Below, one piece after another: positions 44,171 through 54,345 of a stretch of DNA of 64,000 bases (the first letter of the stretch is position 1; every line of letters begins with the position of its first letter). The translations under genes and the position numbers were made by a program. Origin of the DNA: Patella vulgata (Eukaryota; Mollusca; Gastropoda; Patellidae); the NCBI RefSeq assembly GCF_932274485.2, contig NC_065882.2:82548767-82612766 (forward strand), read 5' to 3'. A model generated the notes under the pieces. It was not told the origin of the DNA, ran no database searches, and saw nothing but the letters and a program-made list of their open reading frames with translations.

Positions 44171-47100
44171 CTATTTTATATGTTTAAATAAATCATGTGC
44201 TACCTGTAAAACAAAAACAAATACAAGATTTAAAGGCATATAATTCACATTACGTGGTCAATATAGACATACCATCCACAAATATTATTCCATACTACAT
44301 GGCAAATACAGACTTTCCATCCACACATTCTTTTCCAATATCCAGACTAATGATAGGTTGCCAGGAAATGAAACTTATGCCAAAAGCAACCAAATCATCT
44401 GAGCAGTTGACAACGGTTGTTGCATATTTATTTTTTGCAGGTAATGGGAGAATTTACAAGACACCGATTTCAATTTAATAGAAACTGGATGATTCAAAAG
44501 GTTCTACTAAGTGAAACAAGGGGCATAACTCTAGTAGTAAATAACGGAAACGAATGGTATAAAAAAGGTTTCGTCGTCCCACGAATGACCAATGTAAAAC
44601 AACATAAATAATTTCAAAACCAAAGGATGGTAAATGTAGTCTTTAGAGTGTTCATAAAAATTCTGGACGACGGACCGACAGAAGGCAACAACAATATACA
44701 AATAAAAAGCAAACATTGACTTTAATACTATATACAAGGTGTTCTTATCATTAAGCATATTGGTCCACAATTTACTTAAATCTATCGTTATTAATGGATG
44801 ATATGAGCATCAAAAGATCAAATTACTTTCTTTTGATTTGATAATAAAAAGCAAATATTGATTCCACACACATTAAAAAGATGTTTGATCCAAAAAATAT
44901 TTAAAAAGATTAATCTAAACTTGAGCAAAAAGGGTTGTTTAAATTTGATTTGATATAACATGCAAATTTAAGGCTATGTTCCAGTTGAATAAAAGAGACT
45001 TATCTCCCTTACACACATGTACATTGTAGTTACATTACAAAGAAATGAAATGAAATGAAATGAAATGGAGTTTAACGTCCTACTGTTCTGCTCCTAACCT
45101 GGGCTAATGAAGACGGGCATACGCCATACAGTGTGCTATGAGGGAAATTTTGCCCGGACAGCGGCACTACGGCCTACTCTTATATCGAATTCCAACTGCC
45201 AAGGGATCTTTTACGTGCATTCCAATGTATACACGGGACCTCGGTTTTTCGTCTCATCCGAAGGACTAGACAGCTATCCTTGTCAGGCCCTCCGTCCTGC
45301 ATCACTGACAAGGGGGAACCACGCCGGAAAATCTGGATGAACTTTCTCGGCCAATGCAGGGATCGAACACCCGACCTCCAGGCTAGCGAGCTAGCGTCTT
45401 ACCCACTTAGCCACGTGATCCCCTACAAAGAAATGAAATGGTGTTTAACGTCCTACTGTTCTGCTCCATCTGGGCTAATGAAGACGGACATACGCCATGT
45501 ACTATCAAGGACTCTTTTATGTGCAGGCCAATGTGCACACAGGATCTCATTTTTTCCTACCATCCGAACGACTATACATTAGGCCCATGCCAGGCCCTTG
45601 AACGACTATACATTAGGCCCATGCCAGGCCCTCCATCCTACACCACTGACCAGGGGGAACCACACCGGAAAATCCTAAGGAATTTTATTGGCCGACACCT
45701 GGCCCTAAATTCACAAAGCATTCTCAGACTTAAGTTAAGAATTTACTCAAAATTGTTCACCTTATTTTAACTATAACATAGCCCTTTATAAAACTTTTGT
45801 TGTTTTAATGTACCAAATACATCAATAAGAAACTATGTGCAAAAATTTATGTTTCTAGATTAAAGAAATTTCTCATAAACAATGATTGAAAGTTGAGTAA
45901 ATTCTTAACTTAAAGGGACAATAACACTCTTGCTGGCTTGAAAGCTCCAGAAAATAAATAATATCTCTATCTAAGTACTAGATGTTTAAGTGTCCTACCT
46001 GTTGTGTAAATTATCCATTACATCCTATTTTACTTGTCCAGAGGGTTCGAAAATATTTTTAAATCGAAGTTTCATTTGAAAAGGTTTACGTTAGACCTTT
46101 CAAACCATTATGTTGAATTTTTCAAAATTTTTAAATAAGGTGTGTTAAGATGAAATTTGTATCATCAATTAATTGAAATATTCTAAAATAGTACAATTTG
46201 TTGACCAGAATAAAGATTGGGACATATTATTCAGTTACAACAAGAGTGGTATTGAGCCTTTAAGTCTGAGAATCCTTTATGAACTCCGGGCCTGGACTTT
46301 TGACTTACTCATCCACTACAGTACCCTAAGTTTCCTACGTCGATGTAAATTTTATTACTTACACAATGATCGACACAATGTATAAAATCCATTATTTCCT
46401 GAGTACAGTTTTCTGATGTTTCTGGATTACTATTAACTCTTTCTGTACATTCATCTAGTTTCATTTTATATGGTTGACATTCCGCCTTCGCTGAACATTT
46501 TTCTTTTAATGTGTCTTGGGGATCCTTAAAATAAAAAATAATTAGTAAAATATGGTGTTGAATGTCCTATTTTTATAAACCAACTGGACTAGTGAACAGG
46601 CAAGTCGGGCATATATGCTGTACAGAGGGCTATGAGAGGAATTTTGCCTGGACAGAGAGAGAGATGGGGTTTAACGTCCACTCGACACAGACTAGGTCAT
46701 TTCAAGACCAACATATGGTTTAATTTTATTTCAATAATTCGCTTGCGGAAGCCTTGCGCGTAGGGGTCTTTAGCAGTGGGAGGAAACCAGAAGACCCAGT
46801 GAAAACCCACGAGGTTGGAAACCACAATGAAAAGATCTTTGAAAACGAGACCTTCTGGTTAGCGAGTCAGAATCTTACTCACCCAGCCAGCCACTGCAGC
46901 TCCCCAGACAATAATAAACACAAAGTCAGCCATTCTCTGGTCCCTGTGATTCTGCATGGCATAGATTTTTGTCCACCTTTTTGGATGATTTTGATAAATT
47001 CCAAGCGTACTTTAAAATGTCTAATAGGATTGACATGAAATTGTCAGATATCACTAAACCCGATTATTTCCAGACCGAAAGAAAATCAATTGTTTTTACA

Positions 47101-49406
47101 TTATCCACACATCAGTGGTATAATACACTTAAAAAAAAATAAAATAAAATGGGGTTTAACGTCCTACTCCTATACTGGGCTAATGAAGACAGGCATATGC
47201 AATACAGTGTGCTATGAGGGAAATTTTGCCCAGGCAGCGGCACTATCGCCAAGGGATCTTTTACGTGCATTACAATGTGTACATGGGACCTCGGTTTTTC
47301 GTTCATCCGAAGGACTAGACAGCTGTCCTTGTCAGGCCCTCTGTCCTGCATCACTGACAAGGGGGAACTACGCCGGAAAATCTGGATGAACTTTCTCGGC
47401 CAATGCAGGGATCGAACACCCGACCTCCAGGCTATCGAGCCAGTGTCTTACCCACTTAGCAAAGATTTAAAAGTAAAACTGAGTTTAAAAGGTTAATGAT
47501 TAATAGAACTGTAAACATACATTGTATTTAAATCACTGATTAAAAGCCATATTAAAATAGTGTGTTTTGAGATTTTTCTTAAAACTTGAATGTCATAGCA
47601 ATATAATACTCCAGCAGTCATTTACATGTAGGCCTATACTCTTAGAAATTACAATTTTAGTTATCCCTGACAAAGTGAAAGTACATGTACATGTACTTGA
47701 GTGTCACATCAACATTTGAGATCAACATAGGCACGTAACCGAGCAGCAAATTTTACAAAATACCACATTTGGTCTCATGCATGAGGTAGTATGCTCACTT
47801 ATCTTCACATTAGGGTTCATTCTACCACTTTATTTTAGATCAAAAAAGACAAGAGAATCATTGTAATTGTTTTCCATAGAACTCTTGTGTTTAATTTAGA
47901 TCAAAAAGCTCTGAAATTTAGAATTGTCTGTGTTGTTCTTAGTTTCTGTTAGGAGGATCACGGTGGCTAAGTGAGTAAGACGCTGGATCGCTAGTCTGGA
48001 GGTCTGGTGTTCGATCCCTGCATTGGCTGAGAAACTTCATCCAGATTTTCCTGCACTGTTCTCCCTTGTCAGTGATGCAGGACGGAGGGCATGACAAGGA
48101 CAGATGTCTAGTCGTTCGGATGGGACGAAAAACAGAGGTCCCATGTAAACATTGCCATGCACATAAAAGATCCCTTGACAGTTGGAAATCGATATAAGAG
48201 TAGGCCATAGTGCTGCTGCCCGGACAAAATTTCCCTCATAGCGAACTGTATGGCGTATGCCCATCTTCATTAACCCAGTTTGGAGGAGAACAGTAGGTTA
48301 AACCCCATTTCATTTCATTTCAGTTTCTGTTAGGCAGTACAACAATTTCTATTTTTCAGTGTTCTCTAGTGGGCTATCAAAAATTAATATTGTATCTCAA
48401 TACAGATCCTCCATGAGGTGTAATGTGATGCATTTGCCAAATCGGTCAATATGACCATTGACCACCAATGATTGTGTCTAAAAATACTAACCACTAATTC
48501 TTCTTCTTCCTCTTCTGGCTCCTGAAAAACATGAGAAAAATTATATGAATTTATGACATGTACAATCACTACAATGCATCTATGAGAACTTGTTAAATTA
48601 ATATTGTACCTTCATGAAATCTAAACTTGCTTGGACTGGAGCTTTGGAAGTCACATTTTGTAGGGCATTTTGACACAAAACCCATACAATTTTAAATTAA
48701 ATATGACAATTTCGCATAATGAATGGTATATTATGAAATATCAATATAATTATTGTGAGACATTGAAATAAAGGTGGATTTGGGTAAATCGTGAGCAATT
48801 TAGGCCTCATCGGCCTTGCTGATGCTCTTGTGCACAATTTACCCAAATTCACCATTATTTCAACTTAAAAGACAATAATTTGTATCAATATTGATAATAT
48901 ACTTGTTTTTTTTATGCCAAATTGTCAATTTTAATTTACAATGGTATGGTTTTTGTGTCAAAATGTCCCTCAAAATGCGATTTGGGTGGATTTAGTTTTA
49001 TTTTGGGGTAAATCAAGCTACCGGTGCTGAACAAGAATTTGAAAAGCTAGGCATTTTCATATTAATGACCATATTCGTTACCAAGAACACGAAAGGGGAA
49101 ATATGTGTGCTGTTAATTTTAATGATTATGATTTTAATTGATTTATATTAATTAAGATTGTTCAGATCGTGTACTGGATCAGTGGATCAAATCAGCCGGC
49201 GATGAACCGGTCGATGTCGTTTGGAGGTCATTTGTTGAGGGGTATTATAAAATCGAAGGCTGACCAAGGTCCCCAGGCGTTAAACAATTTCAGGAGCCAG
49301 TAATTTCAAAAGTCACTTGAAAATGTCAGTACAGTAACAAAAATAGACAAACGTTGAGATAAATTACCCCATTATTTCCAGTCACAGCCTTGTTTTCCGT
49401 AACCAT
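44171..49406 (-). CDS. UQCRH: Cytochrome b-c1 complex subunit 6, hinge protein (UQCRH), complete
   Basis: Four exons, all phase 0: 49406-49368 (MVTENKAVTGNNG), 48521-48492 (EPEEEEEELV, a 30-nt microexon), 46524-46363 (DPQDTLKEKC to DHC) and 44203-44171 (VAHDLFKHIK, stop). The product is 87 aa. It is the acidic hinge subunit of mitochondrial complex III, which sits on cytochrome c1 in the intermembrane space and helps cytochrome c docking. Family marks seen: the N-terminal Glu run, DP..T.(K/R)E.C, the twin-Cys spacing of the helical hairpin (KC..KAEC, LDEC, ENCTQE, DFIHCVDHC) and the VAH.LF closing motif. Length agrees with the family. An AATAAA lies at 44016-44011 on the minus strand, about 155 nt past the stop. 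The first large intron holds several SINEs but none touches an exon. Very sure. Confidence 0.95.
45043..45421 (-). mobile_element. SINE-B, copy 9, full length
   Basis: (ATTTC)n tail at 45043-45066 as GAAAT, 3' end 'ggagtttaacgtcctactgt', complete core, head 'cgaacacccgacctccaggc' to 'cttagccacgtgatccc'. ACAAAG occurs at both ends. Intron 3 of UQCRH. Confidence 0.9.
45430..45702 (-). mobile_element. SINE-B, copy 10 (head lost)
   Basis: Directly abuts copy 9. Contains an internal about 40-bp duplication ('gactatacattaggcccatg' twice). Its head is cut off at 45702, where another MITE begins. Confidence 0.85.
45703..46290. mobile_element. CCWGG-target MITE (family J) with nested insertion
   Basis: Left end CCCTAAATTCACAAAGCATT, right end 'ctttatgaactccggg', with CCTGG on both flanks as a likely 5-bp duplication. 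The inner copy of another element at 45914-46259 splits the right arm. The intact relative is at 58258-58495. Confidence 0.8.
45914..46259. mobile_element. TTAA MITE nested in family J MITE
   Basis: 346 bp; ends AGGGACAATAACACTCTTGC and (reverse) AGGCTCAATACCACTCTTGT, flanked by TTAA at 45910-45913 and 46260-46263. Removing it and one TTAA restores a right arm that reads like the one at 58450-58495. Kolobok- or piggyBac-like by target site. Confidence 0.9.
46550..46915 (-). mobile_element. SINE-B, copy 11, split by a SINE-A
   Basis: 3' part at 46550-46656 ('gggcatatatgctgtacaga', 'tgagaggaattttgcctgga') and a 5' part at about 46830-46912 ('gagtcagaatcttactcacc'). In between is SINE-A copy 8 at 46657-46818. 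Confidence 0.65.
46657..46818 (-). mobile_element. SINE-A, copy 8 (truncated)
   Basis: 'agagagagatggggtttaac', 'cattcaagaccaacatatgg' type 3' part, CGCTTGCG block with a 9-bp internal repeat, core 'gtgggaggaaaccagaagac'; no tRNA head. Confidence 0.8.
47138..47460 (-). mobile_element. SINE-B, copy 12
   Basis: A-rich 3' tail, 'ggggtttaacgtcctactcc', short internal deletion in the core, head 'gatcgaacacccgacctcca' to 'tacccacttagc'. Confidence 0.85.
47954..48321 (+). mobile_element. SINE-B, copy 13, full length with perfect 13-bp TSD
   Basis: Reference-quality copy: A box TGGCTAAGTGAGTAAGACG, B box GTGTTCGATCCCTG, core with 'ccatgtaaacattgccatgc' and 'gatcccttgacagttgg', 3' end 'aggttaaaccccatttc'. 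Flanked by the identical AGTTTCTGTTAGG at 47941-47953 and 48322-48334, so recently inserted. Confidence 0.95.
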
Positions 49407-50180
49407 CTTTTTGGTCGTGAAGTACCCGGATATTGAAAGGGTCGATCGGGGAATACACGGATTGACTACGATATTTATATCATCAATTGTGCAAATACGA
49501 TCGCGTATTCAATATACCCAAATTCATGTAAAGATCATTTTTATTTCATAAATTATATAAATATGCGTTTTAATTGGAAATATTTTCGTTATAATCTAAC
49601 AGAGGATTTTATGAAGTATCTCATTTAAGTTGAAGTTGAAACATATTCCATGGACATGGTCTAGTCCGTAATAATAATATTTAGGGACCGATTATTGCCC
49701 AACGAAAACTTGAGTAAGGTCCTTAGCTTTGGCAACGCAGTACCCTTTAATAATTCAGAAATTTACCAATTCCGATTTTACACCTTTTTTTTTCTTTTCC
49801 AGACATTTTAAATACACCCTTTTCAAGCGATATAAACTGCCTTGTACATCAAACATTTTGAAATAAATTCTACACTGTACAGTGATCGGTCCCTAGGATT
49901 AGTAGGAAAATAAAGTAGAATATGAAACTGAAAGAAGAGGTTTGTTTTGTTCTTTTTACAGCCACGAAGTCAGTCTTTTCTTAAAACATTAGCCTATTGC
50001 ATGTTTCCGTGAAAAAGAACAACAGGGTATTTAAATCTTTACTAACGTTTCCTCTCTGCTTTCAACATTTTTGTTTAGTTCCCATTTCATCAGCCTGACA
50101 AGGACTGTCAGCTGTCTACTGTGTGAACTGTAGTCAGTCAAATGATATCCAATTGTTAGATGGTTCCAGTCAAATGGTAT
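49407..50180. other. Upstream of UQCRH, promoter region
   Basis: Presumed promoter and 5' flank of UQCRH. No TATA box is evident within 60 bases of the ATG. Otherwise AT-rich with no coding signal. Confidence 0.4.
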
Positions 50181-50214
50181 TCAGTCCGATAATATTGTCG
50201 TCAGACGGTACTTT

Positions 50215-50690
50215 AGATTGTATGCAATGAGAGGGTATCTACTTGTCAGGCGGTATTCTATTAGACCGAACATTTCTTGTTTCGAACCTGTCTTGTCTAG
50301 GTCTAAAATAGGGAATAAGATTATGGGCGTAGTTTTGCCCAGTGAGGAGATGTTGGTTATTTGATAAAACATTTTAAAAGATATGTAAAGGTTGATAGCG
50401 TCTGGTGTCCGAATCATCAATGGGTTTATTGATGTCACCGTCGTTGGCTGTGAAGGAAGAATCGTTAGTGTTAGCAATGTCAGAGTTGTTGGCTGTGTCG
50501 AAAGAGACTCGATGTAGTAGAAAGAATTAGCGCCTGGTGTCCAAATCATCGGTGGTTGTGGGTTTAACGATCTCATCGTCGTTGACTGTACACGAAGAAT
50601 CATCATCGGTGGGTTTGTCGATGTCACCGTTGTTGGCTGTGAAGGAAGAATCATTGGTGGTAGCAGAAGTTAACAACAACTGTAAGAGTT
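50215..50690 (-). other. Acidic repeat ORF remnant
   Basis: On the minus strand, one frame encodes NDSSFTANNGDIDKPTDDDS and later DDLDTRR before a stop; after it the same kind of text recurs (NDSSFTANDGDINKPIDDSD). A second frame is open for 157 aa but Thr/Pro-rich. The 2-fold repeat and acidic bias suggest remains of a low-complexity coding exon. A possible acceptor (cttacag) precedes it. No family recognised. Confidence 0.3.
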
Positions 50691-50699
50691 GTTAATAGT

Positions 50700-51612
50700 T
50701 GTTGGCAGTGGTTGAAAGATTATCGTGAGTGTTTAATCTGGGAAGAGTACCAAGTATAGTCTGCAACGCTTTCCTGGGGAATTCCATTTTAGATATGGCG
50801 GAGAAATGAAGGGGACCTAGCAAGACAGAGATAATTAAACGTTGAATCTCAAACAAGAATAGTTTATGCGGTCTATTATAGAATATGAATAGTTCATTTT
50901 GAATTGAATGCAGATAGTTTTTATTGTTGATTATTAGAAGATGTGTGTGTGATCACTGAGATTTACTAAGTTTAGCAGTGGTTACAAAGCTAATTGGTGG
51001 TTCCTGGGGTCGAATGTGGAGATGTCAAGGGGGTATCAGCTCTCCAGGTGGACCACCCATGCAGAATTACGGTGAAATCATTTATATTATTCCTGCTCAG
51101 TAGAGTTATAGTGAGGTTGGTGTCTTCTAAGAATTATTCATGTTTCTGATTGGTTGGATTGTCCTGTTTATAATGTGTGTATTTTTAGTCTGGGCAGAAC
51201 TTTGATTCAGCCCACTGTACAAGGGGGGGGGGGGCGTAATAAAACTGGGAGGTGTGTAGTGATTTCGTAACTTGACAGGTTTTCAACGTTCAGAGTAGGT
51301 TTGGCTCTCCCAAACTCAACCACATTGATGGGTTGCCTAAACTCGACTACCTATATGGATCTTGGGGTGCACGTGCTGTTGGCCTATATAAGAGGGTTGA
51401 TTAGCTGAAGTGGGGTGTGTTTTACTGCAGATTAGAAATGGTCGCCTGTCTGGCAGACCAGTGGATTTTATGGATATCACGGTCGCTTATTTAGCAGACC
51501 GGGTGATTTTATATACTAGTATTTTATAGTGTTCTGATGGAGTTGTCGAATGGTAGATCTAAATAGCCCTTATATAACCGTCCTTGATTTGGCAAATCAC
51601 TTCAGAACCATC
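50700..51612. other. Intergenic, no gene seen
   Basis: Contains a G run near 51224-51235 and nothing coding that I can support. Confidence 0.4.
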
Positions 51613-51772
51613 GTAAATTTTAAACAGATTTCTTCGATTATGAACAAACTACTTAACTTTGGTTATTATAAACTTACCTGTTTGTTTAATGAACTCCCGT
51701 TCGATAAAATCCATTGCACAACTAATTATCACAACGATGAAAACAAGTTCTCTCTTGAAAAATTTGAAAATT
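51613..51772 (-). repeat. Inverted duplication, left arm, with first-exon-like ORF
   Basis: About 160 bp matching 53531-53689 in reverse at over 90%. On the minus strand it reads a short leader, then ATG (51714-51712) MDFIEREFIKQT and a splice donor gtaagt at 51677. Looks like the first coding exon of a gene running left, but no second exon was found. Confidence 0.6.
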
Positions 51773-52497
51773 TACTTGTAATTTCGACAGAGTCGATGTC
51801 AACAATGTCTTCGTGACGTATTGGTTGAATCCAATATACCTGTTGCGGGGGTTGGTTAACATTGAAAGATAGTTTGACAGCGCGATCATTTTGATCGGGT
51901 TTGGGCGACAAAAAATATCAATTGAAGGCAATTACATAGGAGATTTATATGGAAACCATTAATCGCCAGTCTATCAAATTTTCTTCACAATTAAATTATC
52001 ACTGATTGCACGGATACTCGTAAAAATAAAGTCATATATAAACTATAAATATCCTATCTTCTTTCTGTTATAAATAATTTAACAAGGATCATGAAGCTTA
52101 CCTCCGAATTCTCTGAGTGTATATTTAATTTTATACGCATTCTTTCGATCGAATAATAACCGCTTCAGTAACATCTTTAAGCGTGTTGCGACAGCCCTTA
52201 ACGTGCCTATTGGGTGCCCGGGTGGGTATATAATGCTACTAAGCCCGTATGACCACGTAAGAAGCGGAACATTAATTCTCGATTCGACAGTATTGACCGA
52301 AGTATGATAAAGCCATGCGTGTTCAAAAGTAAAATATCCCATCCGAATCGCTAATCAAATAATTAGAACAAAATATTTCAAAAAGTAAAGCTATAAAATT
52401 TGCAGAGATTTTACTAGAATGTAAAAGACGGTAACTAAAATACAGGAATGCGGGTAGTTATGTGTGCGAACGCTCAAACTCAATGCCAATTGTCGTA
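51773..52497. other. Spacer between the inverted arms, left part
   Basis: No recognised gene. A minus-strand open frame of 87 aa (52079-52342) has no family match. Confidence 0.35.
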
Positions 52498-53413
52498 GGT
52501 ATCCAGACCACTCGGACCAAAGACTACTCCGACTAAGACCAGTCGGACCAAAACAAGACCAGTCGGACCAATTAAATTATATTATAAGGCTAGACAATAT
52601 ACTATTTATTTATTATTAAATCACAATACAAAGAAGCAAATAATTCTTATACGGAATTCTTATATTTAGAGTTGTTTAGTTCACTTTTGTGTACGGAAAA
52701 TAAATCAACGATTAGTTTTAAAATTAATTAATAATGGTGACAAAAAAAAATATCAATCTAATTTTTCTTATTTACTCTTGCAATGAGACTCGGTATGTCC
52801 AGACTTTTGACAGTTTCTACATATACGGGTATACTGTTCTTATCTGATGGCCTAATTTTACTTTTTCCACATTCGTGGTATCCCCAGTGGTTTCATTCCG
52901 TTCTACCCCACTAACCACTGGGTTAATATATGGTGGGGGGGGGGGAGACACGTTTTCAAGTTATCCGCCCTTGATGCGTTAATATAAACAGCCCATAATA
53001 ATACGAAGACCGGACGTTTATAATATGCCCCTTTTTAAACGTGACTACAAGTGTGGTTCTCGATATTTTGCGATTTGGGATACAATTATCAATTTATTCA
53101 AACAACACGTTATTATTGGTTCGAGTAGTCATAAAAAATAAACACAATTATCAATTTTTATTTATTAAAATAACACTTTATTATTGGTTCGAGTAATCAT
53201 ATTAAAACAAACGCAATTATCAATTTATTAAAACAAACGCAATTATCAATTTATTAAAACAACACTATATTATTGGTCCGAGTCGTCTTTCTGTTGGGTC
53301 CGAATAGTCTTTTTGTATGGTCCGAGTAGTCTATTTGTTTGGGCTGAGTGGTCTATCAGTTGGTCCGACTGGTCTTGAACCGGGTGGTCTTTGGTCCGAG
53401 TGGTCATGGATTC
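52498..53413. mobile_element. hAT-like element with subterminal motif arrays
   Basis: Flanked by identical 8-bp TTGTCGTA at 52490-52497 and 53414-53421. Inverted ends GGTATCCAGACCACTCGGACC / GAATCCATGACCACTCGGACC. The motif TTGGTCCGAGTGGTC is repeated many times next to the right end and, in reverse, next to the left end. The interior is AT-rich with 'aaacgcaattatcaatttat' repeats. No transposase, so non-autonomous. Confidence 0.85.
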
Positions 53414-53530
53414 TTGTCGTAATTGTACTTGAATTTCCTATGCTGTCACCCCTAATACGAAATGCTATCCTCCGCAGAGTGACGTAACCATCTTCCATAT
53501 TGGTATTTTTCTCTGGGAAAAGTTTGTGAT

Positions 53531-53689
53531 ATTTCAATTTTTCAAGAGAGAACTTGTTTTCATCGTTGTGATAATTAGTTGTGCAATGGATTTTATCGAA
53601 CGGGAGTTGATTACAAACACACATGTAAGTTTATAATAACCAAAGTTAAGTAGTTTGTTCATAATCGAAGAAATCTGTTTAAAATTTAC
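53531..53689 (+). repeat. Inverted duplication, right arm, with first-exon-like ORF
   Basis: Mirror of 51613-51772. + strand: ATG at 53586-53588, MDFIERELITNTH, donor gtaagt at 53625. Together the two arms form a head-to-head pair of first-exon-like units 1.9 kb apart, pointing away from each other. Confidence 0.6.
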
Positions 53690-54047
53690 CAAGACTCAGA
53701 CAGTAGTCGTTCGGATAGGGAGCAGGTCGTTTCATCCCATGACCGGTTCACCCCGGGCTGTTTCATCCCAAATTGACCCCGGGCTGTTTCATCCCACATA
53801 TCGGGTCGTTTCATCCCACAAATCAATAAACAGGTTTTACGTATTTTGAATATTTTATTCATACATTTATAACAATAACAACATGTCATAGCACTTTTAG
53901 TAATACTATTTGTATCATTTCATACATAAATCATTTCATACATAAATCATTTCATACATAAATCAATTACTTAATTTCTTAAATTTCATTAAATCATTTC
54001 ATACATAAATCATACATAAATCAATTACTTTGATTTCATTAAATTAT

Positions 54048-54248
54048 CTATTTACGGCTGATATTATTTAGAGAATAGATGGAGGACTCGAACCAGGTTT
54101 GTCGGATATACGAAACGAGTTCCCATAAAGGGTCCGTGTTTGCCATCAGGCACAACTTGTCGAAGGCGGCTAGCATGTGGTCGGCGGGTAGAAAAGGTAG
54201 TGCCATCAAATTACGGACGTAATTATAGATGGTCTTCCTTTCGTAGTA
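54048..54248 (-). mobile_element. MULE (Mutator-like) transposase relic
   Basis: Reverse strand encodes RKTIYNYVRNLMALPFLPAD, then AAFDKLCLMANTDPLWELVS and YIRQTWFESS. This resembles the region after the transposase core in MULE proteins with FLYWCH-type fingers (ALPFLPA...F..L...A....L..L..Y...TWI). Only this segment survives; a SINE-B piece abuts its 5' side. Confidence 0.6.
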
Positions 54249-54345
54249 GGTACCGTGTACACATTGGCGTGCACGTAAAAGATCCCTTGACAGTTGAAAT
54301 TCGTTATAAGAGTAGGCCGTAGTGCCGCGGTCCGTTGTTGGTTTT
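54249..54345 (+). mobile_element. SINE-B, copy 14 (core fragment)
   Basis: 'taccgtgtacacattggcgt', 'gatcccttgacagttg' and 'ataagagtaggccgtagtgc'; both ends missing. Confidence 0.75.

Noticed and set aside
45107-45340. Recurrent ORF starting MKTGIRHTVCYEGNFA (also 4383, 25484, 47090, 48037)
   Set aside because: It is a frame through SINE-B copies, broken differently in each; not a gene family.
50181-50654. 157-aa Thr/Pro-rich minus-strand ORF
   Set aside because: The open frame follows from an imperfect repeat; the alternative acidic frame is the more protein-like, so this one was not called.
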